This document shows, piece by piece, positions 25,864 to 35,303 of a DNA stretch of 64,000 nt. Position 1 is the stretch's first letter; every line of letters begins with the position of its first letter. This stretch comes from Oscillospiraceae bacterium (lineage in GTDB: Bacteria; Bacillota; Clostridia; Oscillospirales; Ruminococcaceae). The notes under the pieces are model-generated. The model was not told where the DNA came from. It did no database searches and was given only the letters and a program-made list of their open reading frames with translations. The stretch spans positions 1 to 64,000 of the forward strand of contig JAQXHC010000004.1 in NCBI GenBank assembly GCA_029007035.1, in the 5' to 3' direction. A program made the position numbers and the translations under genes.

Positions 25864-27825
25864 TCATGTTGTATTTTCGTCAATGGACTTAATCAGCCTT
25901 TTGAATGCATCCTGAATTGATATGCCATCAATCTGGGCTGCCGCCATGGTCTGATGTCCGCCGCCGCCGAGCTGTTCCATGATCACCTGAACATTCATAG
26001 CTCCAAGCGAACGTGCGGATATATTTACCGTGTCGCCCGTTTTATAAATTACAAACGACGCGTTGACATCTGTTATTCCGAGAAGCTCATCCGCCGCCTG
26101 TGGAGCGACAAGCCTTATGTCATCCGACTTGAAATCAGCTGCAGCGATTGCACAGGAATTGTGGATTTTCGCCGAAGCAACGATCTGAGTTTTCCGTCTG
26201 TAGGAATCGATCGAATTAGAGAACATAAGCTTGACATTTACAGTATCCGCTCCGAGTTTCCTGAGAAATGCGGCTGCTTCAAAAGTACGCACACCTGTGC
26301 GCATTACGAAGTTTTTCGTATCAAGAGTAATTCCAGCAAGCAGTGCATCGGCATAGTAGGAATCAAGCGTAACATCACCGCTGAAATCGAAATACTGAAT
26401 CAGTTCCGTCACCATTTCCGAAGCCGAAGATGCATATGGCTCGTGATGGAAAATCACTGCGTTATCAATAAAGTTAACCGACTTACGGTGATGATCAATT
26501 ACTATAACGGATTTTGCATTGTAATAAAGAGAATTGTTTTCAATAAAGTCCTTGTTATGGGTATCGACTATTATCAGCAGATCGTTCGATGAAATTTCGT
26601 CCGCCGCATCCGCGGGATTTATAAAGAAATTTTCCCCTGATGCCTTTCTGACCATGTCGATAAGGTGAGGCGCAAGATTTTTCTTATAGTCCACGGCAAT
26701 ATATGCTTCTTTTCCGAGAAGTCTTACAGCACCAGCAAGACCGCACGACGCTCCGACTGAGTCAAGATCCCCGAAGCGGTGACCCATAATATATACCTTG
26801 CCGCAGTTGCTTACCATCTCCTGCAAAGTATTGGCGATAATACGTGTTTTGGCTCTGGATTTTTTTTCAATTCCCTTTGAAAGCCCGCCAAAGAACCGGT
26901 ATCCGGTCTCTGTTTTTACAACTGCCTGGTCTCCGCCCCTTCCGAGTGCCATATCAAGGCACTGCCTTGCAACCTTCTCACTCTCCGCAAGGCTCGAAGC
27001 TCCTTGTCCCACACCGATTGAAAGCGTGAGAGACATTCTGTCACCGATTTTTATATTCCTTGCATCATCAAGGATCTTGAATTTTTCGTCTATTATATTA
27101 TTCAGAAATCTGTTCTCAATAACAGCATAAAATGTATTTACCGTTGTTCTCTTAACAAATCCGTCTGTGCCGTTCATAAAATTTTCAATAAGCTGCTCAG
27201 TCTCGACGGAAATTCTTGCCTTTGCGCTTTCTTTGGCATTCTGAATAATTTCATCATAGTTGTCGATGTTTATTATCAGCACATTCTGCCGTGTCTCATC
27301 GGATTCCTTTTTAAGATTGAAATAATCCGTCTCATCATGGAAATAAAGTATGAGAAAATCCACATCGTTCTTTCTGAAATTTTCTGCCGAAATTTTATAG
27401 AACTTTCCGTTAACCGAACAAAGCGAAAATCCGTCGCTGCGAACGGCATCAATATCAACCGCAACGCATTCCATTACATGAAGTCCGAATACGTCATGCC
27501 CGAAAGCTATCGCTTCCGAAAAGAGCTGATTATACCAGATAAATATTCCTGAGCTGTCAATTACTGCAACAGGCGCAGGCAAAGAATTCATATATTCCGC
27601 CGCCGAATGCTCGAGATGATTGTTCATCGTTGAGAAATGACGTATTGAATTGCGGCTGTAGAGAATTATAACCACAAATAAAAGCAAGCCTATTATTCCC
27701 GTGGAGACAAGAAGTCCCTTTGCAAGAAGGCTGTCGGACCGATAGACAAAAAGCGCGGAGACAACAGCATCTGCAATCATCAGAAAAACAAGCGCTATTA
27801 CAAGTGCCGGAAATTTATTCTTCAA
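25864..27825 (-). CDS. gdpP: Cyclic-di-AMP phosphodiesterase (GdpP/YybT)
   Basis: A 653-residue membrane protein hydrolysing c-di-AMP, which controls cell-wall and potassium homeostasis. Order: two N-terminal membrane segments (about 7-28 and 38-58), a PAS-like domain (around 80-160), a degenerate GGDEF domain, then DHH/DHHA1 phosphoesterase. The DHH motifs are intact: GHRFGDLDSVGAS, IIVDTHN, VIDHHR, and GGGGHQTMAAA at the C-terminus. The start is TTG at 27823-27825, 9 nt after GGAG. It precedes rplI in the order usual for Firmicutes. Confidence 0.94.
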   Translation of the reverse strand: MKNKFPALVIALVFLMIADAVVSALFVYRSDSLLAKGLLVSTGIIGLLLFVVIILYSRNSIRHFSTMNNHLEHSAAEYMNSLPAPVAVIDSSGIFIWYNQLFSEAIAFGHDVFGLHVMECVAVDIDAVRSDGFSLCSVNGKFYKISAENFRKNDVDFLILYFHDETDYFNLKKESDETRQNVLIINIDNYDEIIQNAKESAKARISVETEQLIENFMNGTDGFVKRTTVNTFYAVIENRFLNNIIDEKFKILDDARNIKIGDRMSLTLSIGVGQGASSLAESEKVARQCLDMALGRGGDQAVVKTETGYRFFGGLSKGIEKKSRAKTRIIANTLQEMVSNCGKVYIMGHRFGDLDSVGASCGLAGAVRLLGKEAYIAVDYKKNLAPHLIDMVRKASGENFFINPADAADEISSNDLLIIVDTHNKDFIENNSLYYNAKSVIVIDHHRKSVNFIDNAVIFHHEPYASSASEMVTELIQYFDFSGDVTLDSYYADALLAGITLDTKNFVMRTGVRTFEAAAFLRKLGADTVNVKLMFSNSIDSYRRKTQIVASAKIHNSCAIAAADFKSDDIRLVAPQAADELLGITDVNASFVIYKTGDTVNISARSLGAMNVQVIMEQLGGGGHQTMAAAQIDGISIQDAFKRLIKSIDENTT

Positions 27826-27851
27826 TCATCTCAGCTCCATTCGTGTGAAAA

Positions 27852-29669
27852 TCAGGTTTCCATAATTATAGGCAGAATCATCGGACTGCGCTTTGTTTTC
27901 TGATAGATATAATCGGAAAGCGCATCACGCATTTTTCCTTTGAGAGTATTCCATTCTTTAAGCTCAGCCGCTGAACAGTTATTAAGCGTTTCGGTGAGAA
28001 TATGCTTTGCCTCAACGATAAGCTCCTCCGACTCGCGGACGTAAACAAAGCCTCTGGATACAATATCCGGACCGGCAACGACCTCATTGGTGCTGCGCTC
28101 GATTCCGATTACAATTATAATCAGTCCGTCCTGAGCAAGATGCTTTCTGTCGCGGAGGACTATCGAGCCGACATCGCCTACTCCGAGCCCATCAACAAGA
28201 ACTCGTCCCGCAGGAACCTGAGATACTATTTTCATTGATGCTCCGTCGGTTTCAATTACATTTCCGTTTTCGCCGATAATAATGTTTTCCGCAGGGATTC
28301 CCATTTGTAAAGCAAGTCCGGCGTGCTTTTTAAGATGCTTATACTCGCCGTGAACCGGGATAAAGAACTTCGGTTTTGTAAGAGCGAGCATAAGCTTCAG
28401 CTCCTCCTGACAGGCATGACCCGAAACATGAACCTCATACATTGCTTCATAAACGACCTCTGCCCCGGACTTCATCAGTTCGTTTACAACTCTTGTAACA
28501 TATTTTTCGTTGCCGGGAATAGGGGTTGCGGAAATTATGATGAAATCCATGGGAGTTATGTTGACCTTTTTGTGGTCATTCATCGCCATTCTCGTGAGTG
28601 CAGACATCGGCTCGCCCTGACTTCCTGTGGTGATGAGGACGATTTCCTCGTCCGGATAACGGTTCATCGCCTCTATGTCGATGATTATTCCCGATGGAAC
28701 GTCAAGATAGCCAAGCTCGATCGCAGTATTTATTACATTGATCATACTTCTGCCGAATACCGCGACCTTTCTTCCATAGAGACAGGCACAGTTGATGATC
28801 TGCTGTACACGGTGAATATTCGACGAGAATGTCGCGATAATGATACGTCTGCCCTCAGCATCCTTGAAAAGCTTGTCAAAGGATTCACCGACAGTACGCT
28901 CGGTATGTGTATAACCCGGACGCTCAGCATTTGTAGAGTCTGCCATAAGCGCAAGGACTCCCCTGTTTCCAAGCTCACCGAAACGTGCAAGGTCGATGGT
29001 TTTTCCGTCAATCGGAGTATAGTCAACCTTGAAGTCACCCGTATGGACAATTATTCCGGCAGGAGTATGAATCGCCATTCCGACAGCATCCGGAATAGAA
29101 TGGTTGACCTTGATAAATTCGACAGCCATACAGCCCATTTTAACGGTTTTCTTCGGTTCAATGACGTTTAACTGAACCTTTCCGCTGAGGCCGTGCTCTT
29201 TAAGCTTTCCGTCAACGAGTCCGAGAGTCAGTCTTGTCCCATAGACAGGCACATTAATCTTTTTAAGAAAATATGCAAGTCCGCCGATATGGTCCTCGTG
29301 ACCATGAGTGATTACTATTCCGCGAAGCTTGTCTCTGTTTCGCTCAACATAGGTAAAATCGGGGATTACAATGTCAACTCCCGGCATATCAGCATCCGGG
29401 AAAGCAAGTCCGCAGTCGAGGATAAACATATCGTTGGAACACTCAAAAACGGTCATATTTTTGCCTATTTCATGGAGACCGCCGAGAGGGATGATTTTAA
29501 CCGGAGTTCTTCTGATTTCTTTTGTTTTGACTGTTCCGGCAGCCGTTTTTTCTGTGGGAAGAACCGCAGCAGACTTTTCTGCCGGCTTTTTCTTATAGTA
29601 TCTCCGCTTCTGAGGAGTTTCCGGCGATGTTGTTTTCCTTGTTCTTTTGGTGTTGTCTTTTTCGTTCAC
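27852..29669 (-). CDS. rnj: Ribonuclease J
   Basis: A 605-residue metallo-beta-lactamase-fold ribonuclease with endonuclease and 5'-3' exonuclease activity in RNA maturation and decay. Metal motif HGHEDHIGG is at about 122-130, followed by HTGDFKVD, the beta-CASP region with DSTNAERPG, and GHACQEEL. The N-terminal 50 residues are a Lys/Arg/Thr-rich extension not essential to the fold. Start is GTG at 29669, 7 nt after GAGG. It is first in the six-gene operon with a leader of about 290 nt. Confidence 0.94.
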   Translation of the reverse strand: MNEKDNTKRTRKTTSPETPQKRRYYKKKPAEKSAAVLPTEKTAAGTVKTKEIRRTPVKIIPLGGLHEIGKNMTVFECSNDMFILDCGLAFPDADMPGVDIVIPDFTYVERNRDKLRGIVITHGHEDHIGGLAYFLKKINVPVYGTRLTLGLVDGKLKEHGLSGKVQLNVIEPKKTVKMGCMAVEFIKVNHSIPDAVGMAIHTPAGIIVHTGDFKVDYTPIDGKTIDLARFGELGNRGVLALMADSTNAERPGYTHTERTVGESFDKLFKDAEGRRIIIATFSSNIHRVQQIINCACLYGRKVAVFGRSMINVINTAIELGYLDVPSGIIIDIEAMNRYPDEEIVLITTGSQGEPMSALTRMAMNDHKKVNITPMDFIIISATPIPGNEKYVTRVVNELMKSGAEVVYEAMYEVHVSGHACQEELKLMLALTKPKFFIPVHGEYKHLKKHAGLALQMGIPAENIIIGENGNVIETDGASMKIVSQVPAGRVLVDGLGVGDVGSIVLRDRKHLAQDGLIIIVIGIERSTNEVVAGPDIVSRGFVYVRESEELIVEAKHILTETLNNCSAAELKEWNTLKGKMRDALSDYIYQKTKRSPMILPIIMET

Positions 29670-30189
29670 TATATAACCTCTCTTTCAAAATAGCCTTATT
29701 CATTGGAACGTACAGTGAATACGGCGGTTTTCTGCGTATGAATCCGTGTAACATCCGAGGCATTATTAACCTGCGGACTAAAACAGCATTGATAATCGAC
29801 GTGAAAAGAATATTTACGGAAACGCAATCTGAAACAATACACGGAAAATATATTTTTAAAGAAGCCGCTCTGTTCCAAAAAGCAGAGAGGTCTTTAATAT
29901 TTTATATACGAGTTAATAAGATTAAAATATTTTATTTTAAAAATTTACACAATAATAGACATTATTTATTATACAAAATTTTCATGTAATTGTCAATAGC
30001 AAAACCGTGAACGGATTGTATTTGTGTAGTCTGTCTAAAATCAGCAAAGTTGATGCAAACTTTTTATGAACAAGAATTATGCGCATCCGGAGGTCTGAAC
30101 AGTAGCATATTAGTGTTATTTTTTTGAAAAAATCTCTGTATAAAAGCGAAAAGAATAAATGAAATATATTGAAAGTATTCCTTGTACAT
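29670..30189. other. Long leader of the rnj operon and intergenic region
   Basis: About 520 bp without a supported gene. The left part is the roughly 290-nt leader of the rnj transcript; it contains one clear small hairpin (CTCTG/CAGAG, near 29875-29900) and several AU-rich stretches. The right part, beyond the promoter, carries no terminator I can identify for the gene ending at 30190. Confidence 0.55.
29968..29996 (-). promoter_or_regulatory. Promoter of the rnj-gdpP-rplI-dnaB-tilS-ftsH operon
   Basis: Minus strand: TTGACA (29991-29996), 17 bp, TATAAT (29968-29973), both perfect. No stronger promoter occurs before ftsH, so it probably drives all six genes. Confidence 0.85.
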
Positions 30190-31281
30190 TCATCGTATTC
30201 CGCCGCAGTATCCTCTTTTATGCAGCTGAGCTTCAAAACTGCTGCACAGCTCAGCCGCTGTTTCCGAATCCATTGCCTGTGCGAGCACCGACAACGTGCT
30301 TCTGCCGCTCCGCTCAAGGAAAACCCTGCCGGTTCTTTGCGGATAAACCGATTTATCCGGAAAATTATTTTCGGGAAGCGGAATTTCAATTCTCGCTGAC
30401 GAAAACTTGGGCATATCCGAAAGAATATCAATGAAGTCCGAATAGTCCTGCATCAGACTGCGGCACATATACAAAGAATCTTTAAGGAATATCTGCTCTG
30501 AAGCTTTTTCCGGAACACCGTCTGCCGGATTGAAACGCCTGATTTTAAAACCGTATTTTTCAGCAGTCTCCTCTGCCGAATAGTGATATCGCTCAGGCAG
30601 ATATACTTCCTCCGACGTCCTTCCGAGCATCACCGAATAAGCCAGAACAAGCCGTTCATATGACACAAAACCCATTCCGAGAATATATGCATTGACTTTT
30701 TCACCGTCATCGGAAACCTGAAATACGATTCTGTCATTTTCACCGTCGAAACAGCTCAGCCATAAATTACGAACCGCCTTGTTTCCGCAGCTTACGGAAG
30801 CAGACAGCTTATCGGAATTATCACCGCTTTTTTCAATAAATCGCAGATATACCCTGTCAAATCCGCTTATATGACTGATTTGGCTTTTATATGTCGGCTC
30901 TGCTGAAGCGAAGTTCATAACGGCGATCATTTCCGTTTCCGTCAGTCCGAAGCCGTTTGCTCCGTAAAACAGGAATTTCTTGGATTTTGATGAGACATAA
31001 ACCCCAGCACAGTCCAGAAGTGTTAGCGAATATCTGAATGGTGTCGGTGCAACTTCCCCAAGCATAAATATCTCGCAGCTTTGTCCGCTCATACCCGATA
31101 TGAGTGCCGATACCGCACGGTAATCCTCACTGCAGCTATAGCCGATGCAAATGCGGCTGAACATTCCTCCGAGCTTGCCGCCCAGATTCACCGCTGCCTC
31201 TGCGGCAACTGCTCCGCCGAGAAAATTCTCGCAAAAATTATCGGTGTATGCAAACGATTCATCATTTCCTATATAGCCCAT
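30190..31281 (-). CDS. Degenerate phosphohexomutase-family protein, probably inactive
   Basis: A 363-residue protein that keeps the four-domain outline of phosphoglucomutase/phosphomannomutase enzymes but lacks their catalytic residues. Around residue 76, EVAPTPFRYS matches the G-x-x-PTP segment. The serine loop TASHNP is replaced by VSSKSK (about 96-101), with lysine at the catalytic serine position. The metal loop DGDADR is replaced by DDGEKVN. The C-terminus (RTGRVFLERSGRSTLSVLAQA) resembles the phosphate-binding domain 4. It is shorter than the 440-plus residues usual for the family. GGGAG precedes ATG. It lies downstream of an alanine symporter gene. A binding or regulatory role is possible but unproven. 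Confidence 0.7.
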   Translation of the reverse strand: MGYIGNDESFAYTDNFCENFLGGAVAAEAAVNLGGKLGGMFSRICIGYSCSEDYRAVSALISGMSGQSCEIFMLGEVAPTPFRYSLTLLDCAGVYVSSKSKKFLFYGANGFGLTETEMIAVMNFASAEPTYKSQISHISGFDRVYLRFIEKSGDNSDKLSASVSCGNKAVRNLWLSCFDGENDRIVFQVSDDGEKVNAYILGMGFVSYERLVLAYSVMLGRTSEEVYLPERYHYSAEETAEKYGFKIRRFNPADGVPEKASEQIFLKDSLYMCRSLMQDYSDFIDILSDMPKFSSARIEIPLPENNFPDKSVYPQRTGRVFLERSGRSTLSVLAQAMDSETAAELCSSFEAQLHKRGYCGGIR

Positions 31282-31412
31282 ATTTACTCTCCCATGCTGT
31301 TTATTTCAGTATCCGTACCGAGCTGTAAACGGCAAAATATGCCGGAAAGACATATGGAAATCCTATCGGTACAGATTCTCATATATGGTGAATATTGACA
31401 TCTGAGAGAAAT

Positions 31413-32663
31413 TTATTCCTTGCCAACCTTTTTGCTCAGAAGCAGCAGCGCAAGAATATTCGGAAATGCCATAAGTCCGTTAAAAATATCCGACAATGTC
31501 CACACGTCCGATGCTGAAATTACAGCTCCCGATGCTGCAGTAACGGAGAAAATCAAAGTGAAAATCCGCTTGTGTCCGTCCCCGAAAACATATGCAAACG
31601 CACTCTCTCCGCAAAAATACCATCCGATAACCGTACAAAATGCGAGAATTCCCAGCGATACAGTCAGAAACGGGCTCGATAGCGCGCCGAAAACCGTGGC
31701 AAACACTGAATTGATGCTTTCCTTGCGCGATGTTAAAATCACAAGGGCTGTAAGAGTGCAGCAAACAAATGTATCAACAAATACCTCGAGCATACTCCAG
31801 GTTCCCTGAGTCTTCATTACCGACCCGGAAGCAGCTGAATGAAGCAATGGAGAACTTCCGAGTCCTGCCTCATTGGAAAATATTCCGCGTCGTATGCCTG
31901 CAGATACTGCCCTTGAAACTACAAATCCTCCGACACCTCCCACAATAGGCTGAAAGGAAAATGCATCGGTAATTATTTCGGAAAATACGGGTATGATATT
32001 GTATGAGTGCTTTACTATCACCGCCAAAGCCGCAGCCGAATATCCCAATGTCACTAAAGGTAGCAGAAACTGAGCCGTGCTTCCTATCCTCGAAGCTCCT
32101 CCGCCCGTGACCGAAAAAATCAGCACGAAAGACGCCGCTGCAATTATTATTTTCCCCATATTTGTACATCCGGGAATGCTTTCAGCAAAAGAATTCACCT
32201 GCACCATTCCTCCCATTCCGAGAGCAGCAAAAATGCAGAAAACTGCAAATGCCGCTGCAAGTCCGCGACTTCCGAGACCGTTTCGGATATAGGCTATCGA
32301 GCCTTTGCATGATCCGGTCCTGTACCTCGCTCCGAGTGTATTTTCGGCATAGACAACCGCCATTCCGAAAAAAGCCGAGACCCACATCCAGAAAACAGCT
32401 CCCGGACCTCCGATTGCAATCGCCGAGGCAACTCCGGTAATATTTCCGGTACCCATTGCCGTTCCAAGAGACATACAAAATGTTTTAAGCTGTGAAAGAC
32501 CCCCGTCACTTACCTTTTCTGAGTTTTTTTTCATCAGCATCGGCAGCATTCTCAGCTGAATGAACCGCAGCTTTATAGTATAATAAACTCCTGTGGCAAG
32601 AAGAAGGAAAATCAATCCGTTTCCCCATACTATACCGCTGATTTTTTCAAGTATTTCCGACAT
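31413..32663 (-). CDS. Alanine/glycine:cation symporter family protein
   Basis: A 416-residue membrane transporter of the AGCS family (AlsT/DagA type) that imports alanine or glycine with Na+. The first helix is followed by LRFIQLRMLPMLMKKN, then the signature GTAMGTGNITGVASAIAIGGPGAVFWMW and later RAVSAGIRRGIFSNEAGLGSSPLLHSAA. It is somewhat short for the family (450-490), mainly in loops. GGTGAG precedes the start. No obvious promoter was found upstream. The degenerate phosphohexomutase follows after 131 bp. Confidence 0.88.
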   Translation of the reverse strand: MSEILEKISGIVWGNGLIFLLLATGVYYTIKLRFIQLRMLPMLMKKNSEKVSDGGLSQLKTFCMSLGTAMGTGNITGVASAIAIGGPGAVFWMWVSAFFGMAVVYAENTLGARYRTGSCKGSIAYIRNGLGSRGLAAAFAVFCIFAALGMGGMVQVNSFAESIPGCTNMGKIIIAAASFVLIFSVTGGGASRIGSTAQFLLPLVTLGYSAAALAVIVKHSYNIIPVFSEIITDAFSFQPIVGGVGGFVVSRAVSAGIRRGIFSNEAGLGSSPLLHSAASGSVMKTQGTWSMLEVFVDTFVCCTLTALVILTSRKESINSVFATVFGALSSPFLTVSLGILAFCTVIGWYFCGESAFAYVFGDGHKRIFTLIFSVTAASGAVISASDVWTLSDIFNGLMAFPNILALLLLSKKVGKE

Positions 32664-32765
32664 ATAAATCCACTCACCAATCCAATCAATAAATATATTG
32701 CATTTTATGGAAATAATTAAACATATAGAACATTTTTACCGCATATAGAATCGGAGCGTGATTCA

Positions 32766-33188
32766 ATGAAAAAAGTTTTTCCTGACAAAAAAAGCCTTAT
32801 TGTGCTTATTTCAGCAATATCTGTATTATCAGCAGCATTATCGTTTTTTTTCGGATGCTATCTGAAAAGCTATCCTGTTGCGACAGCTGTGGCTATAATG
32901 ACAACTGTATTTTCATTTGTATATCTGCCGCTCTTTTTCCGCAGACTTTCCTTTCGGTTCAGCGAAACGGAACTGCACATTTCAAGCGGAGTTTTTATCC
33001 ACTCGGAAGTAAGCGTCAAACTGTCGTCGGTTCAGTATTATTCATATATTAGGATTCCTGCGGCAGACAGAATCGGATTCAATTTCATATTTTTTTACGT
33101 ACCCGGAGGAAGAATTTTACTGCCGTTTCTGAAATATCATGACGCAAAGGAGTTTTTATGTTCCGCGAACACCCTGTCAGAATCCTGA
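32766..33188 (+). CDS. PH-domain membrane protein, YdbS-like
   Basis: A 140-residue protein with two membrane segments (about 12-32 and 38-58) and one bacterial PH-like (bPH2) domain containing RRLSFRFSETELHISSGVF and the P-A-A-D-R segment after the VQYYS strand. The pair YdbS/YdbT in Bacillus has this plan and is linked to envelope stress or lipopeptide resistance. Its 3' end overlaps the next gene by 31 bp, in another frame. Function here is inferred only from the family. Confidence 0.75.
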   Translation: MKKVFPDKKSLIVLISAISVLSAALSFFFGCYLKSYPVATAVAIMTTVFSFVYLPLFFRRLSFRFSETELHISSGVFIHSEVSVKLSSVQYYSYIRIPAADRIGFNFIFFYVPGGRILLPFLKYHDAKEFLCSANTLSES

Positions 33189-34561
33189 AATACTCCTATA
33201 AGAACATATGGCTGCTGATTGTCCCCGTATTTCGCATTATCAGAACATTCGGTCTTGATACGGACAGGCTTTGTACCTGGCTAAAAGGCGCATGGATTGA
33301 TATCGCGTCGATTGGCGGTATTCTGTTTTTCGGATTATTGCAATGGCATTTTTCGGTTATCGAAATATGCGGAAAATCAATTACATTCCGGAACGGACTT
33401 TTCATCAGGACTGTGACATCCGTTTGCACCGATAATCTTTGTTCTGCATCTTTTGAAGAACCTTTTTTTCTCCGTCCGTTCGGAACAATAAGGGTCAGTC
33501 TCAGTACGAACTCGGGTTCATTCGGAAAACCCGATCTGAAATTTGTCGTAAGCCGCAAAAATGCGGAAATAATACGTAATGCCGCTGATCCACGGCTCGG
33601 AATCCGAACGCCGCACAAATCCGGTGTGGCATCAATCCTTATGCTTTCCGCTTTCTTTTCAAGCAGCTATTCGGGTGCAATTTTCACCGCATTTTTTATG
33701 TTCAAAGGAGGTTCGGCTGCGCGCGGGATTGCCGAGGATTCTATCGAAAAAATCAAGGCAGGATCAGCGGAACTTTCTGACAGACTTGCTGCCGGCATTC
33801 CTTCGCTTTTCATCACAGTTGGCTTGATTTCACTGGGAATGTGGGCAGTCTCGTTTTTGGCTAACCTGCTGAAATATGCGGGATTTTCTGTTCATCAGGA
33901 CGGTGATTTTCACGTTGTGCAGCATGGTTTATTTTCAAAACGACAAGCTGTTTTTTTCCGGAAAGGTATTTATTTCTCCGACCTGCGCCAAAGCCTTATA
34001 ATGAAACTTTTCGGGCTGTACACCGAGGAGATTGGCTGTCCCGGATTCGGAAACAGCCACAGGCATATGCCCGTAGCTCAGCCAATGTGCCGCATCAATC
34101 CTTCTGTTCCCGAAAACGAAATTATCTTCATTAAGCCGGATAGCCGAAGTTTGTTTCAGTATACCTGGCAGCCTGTGCTGATTCAGCTGATTCTGGTTAT
34201 ATTTTATCTCGCCGGAAAAAAATTTTATCCGAATTATTCTCAGCCTGCCGAAATGCTTCTGCTTACTGTCGGTATACCCTCTGTATGGCTTATAATCTGC
34301 CGCATTACCGCTCTGAAAACAGGATTCGTACGGCTTTATCAAGATAAAATTACAGTCAGCTGTATAAAGGGCTTCGGTTTTCATACTCTTACATCCGACA
34401 GAAAAGGACTCGTTAAGCTTACAGTCCGTCAGAATGTTTTTCAGCGCAATTCAGGCAAATGCAGTCTCCGCATTCATCTTTTCGGTGCTAAATCAGCAAA
34501 ATATACTATTAAGGGCTTATCCTACGTCGAGACAAAAAAAATATTTGATATACCGCGATGA
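33158..34561 (+). CDS. PH-domain membrane protein, YdbT-like
   Basis: A 467-residue protein with three bPH2 repeats separated by membrane segments. The ATG at 33158 lies within the preceding gene and has AAAGGAG at 6 nt. PH repeats can be seen at about 65-145 (SITFRNGLFIRTVTSV), 245-320 (HVVQHGLFSKRQAVFFRKGIYFSD) and 385-460 (LYQDKITVSCIKGFGFHT). Pairs of membrane helices lie between them near 165-185, 215-240 and 345-385. It forms a two-gene unit with the YdbS-like gene, as in Bacillus. No ligand is known. Confidence 0.75.
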   Translation: MFREHPVRILKYSYKNIWLLIVPVFRIIRTFGLDTDRLCTWLKGAWIDIASIGGILFFGLLQWHFSVIEICGKSITFRNGLFIRTVTSVCTDNLCSASFEEPFFLRPFGTIRVSLSTNSGSFGKPDLKFVVSRKNAEIIRNAADPRLGIRTPHKSGVASILMLSAFFSSSYSGAIFTAFFMFKGGSAARGIAEDSIEKIKAGSAELSDRLAAGIPSLFITVGLISLGMWAVSFLANLLKYAGFSVHQDGDFHVVQHGLFSKRQAVFFRKGIYFSDLRQSLIMKLFGLYTEEIGCPGFGNSHRHMPVAQPMCRINPSVPENEIIFIKPDSRSLFQYTWQPVLIQLILVIFYLAGKKFYPNYSQPAEMLLLTVGIPSVWLIICRITALKTGFVRLYQDKITVSCIKGFGFHTLTSDRKGLVKLTVRQNVFQRNSGKCSLRIHLFGAKSAKYTIKGLSYVETKKIFDIPR

Positions 34562-34575
34562 ATTTATAGCTATAC

Positions 34576-34604
34576 TTGACAATATATGTTTTTTTCTGTA
34601 TAAT
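34576..34604 (+). promoter_or_regulatory. Promoter of the secreted orphan gene
   Basis: TTGACA (34576-34581), 17 bp, TATAAT (34599-34604). The start codon at 34635 follows GGAGG. Confidence 0.85.
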
Positions 34605-34634
34605 AAGTGTACCGATTAAAACTGGAGGCGCGTT

Positions 34635-35144
34635 ATGTCAAAAACAAGACTCTATTCAATCATAGCGGCTATTATTATTGCCGTTTCTATTATGCTTATG
34701 GGAAAAGCCTGCACTAACAGTATTCTTAAAGCCAACCGCGAGACACGCAAAAAAAACGCGGCTGCAGGCACTTCTCAGAATTCCGGAAACAATTATTTCA
34801 ATAATGAAATTTATACCTATCCACCTGACGCCGGAATACAGCCGGAAACAGAAGACTCATCCGGAAATGACGTTCAGTATGTAACGGGAATTCTCGGAGA
34901 CATTATCGGAACTGTTCCGCCCACCGATTCCCCTGCTCAGCCAAACGAAGAAGTCACCGGGGAACAGCCCTCAACTCAGAAATCAATACTCAATAATCAT
35001 GACAGTGAAACAACTACCGGGAAAGTAAATTCAATTCTCGGCGGCGGCGAAGAATCAACTGAAAATTCCGCTGTTCCGCCTGCAGCTGAAAATTTTGGGC
35101 AAAACAGCACCTTCCCCGACGACTATGTCATTTATGTGAACTGA
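34635..35144 (+). CDS. Secreted or membrane-anchored protein of unknown function
   Basis: A 169-residue protein. Residues about 7-25 form a hydrophobic anchor or signal (IIAAIIIAVSIMLMG), followed by CTNSILKANRETRKKN. The remaining 120 residues are low in hydrophobicity and rich in Ser, Thr, Asn, Gly, Pro and Glu, with SILNN and SILGGGEE as near repeats, as in disordered extracellular linkers. No family was recognised. It has its own consensus promoter, and may read through into the cyclophilin leader 10-60 bp downstream. Confidence 0.65.
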   Translation: MSKTRLYSIIAAIIIAVSIMLMGKACTNSILKANRETRKKNAAAGTSQNSGNNYFNNEIYTYPPDAGIQPETEDSSGNDVQYVTGILGDIIGTVPPTDSPAQPNEEVTGEQPSTQKSILNNHDSETTTGKVNSILGGGEESTENSAVPPAAENFGQNSTFPDDYVIYVN

Positions 35145-35152
35145 CATATTTC

Positions 35153-35264
35153 CCCTTATGGGATTTATGATAAGGGAACCTCTAAAAACCTGTTTTAGAG
35201 GTGGAGATATGGGGCGAAGATTCACAGAATCCATCTTTTATATTTTTTAAATTTCAAAAACAGG
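35153..35264 (+). promoter_or_regulatory. Hairpin leader with possible 13-codon leader peptide before the cyclophilin gene
   Basis: Two hairpins lie back to back: CCCTTAT/ATAAGGG (35153-35159, 35170-35176) and ACCTCTAAAA/TTTTAGAGGT (35178-35187, 35193-35202, perfect, 5-nt loop). The right arm of the second contains AGAGG, a ribosome site for an ATG at 35209 that would encode 13 residues ending in TAA at 35250. CCTGTTTT (35189-35196) can instead pair with AAAACAGG (35257-35264), opening the hairpin. The arrangement looks like alternative folding that hides or frees a ribosome site. Confidence 0.4.
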
Positions 35265-35303
35265 AGTTTTAGAAGTTACCATAATACTATCGGAGGTTAA
35301 TTT

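Noticed and set aside
28323-29171. Open frame of 282 codons on the plus strand opposite rnj
   Set aside because: It is the antisense shadow of a conserved gene, has no ribosome site or recognisable domain, and its composition is low-complexity in a way expected of the reverse of coding DNA.
29982-30431. Open frame on the minus strand at the end of the degenerate phosphohexomutase gene
   Set aside because: It overlaps the better supported gene in another frame and extends into promoter DNA; it has no recognisable product.
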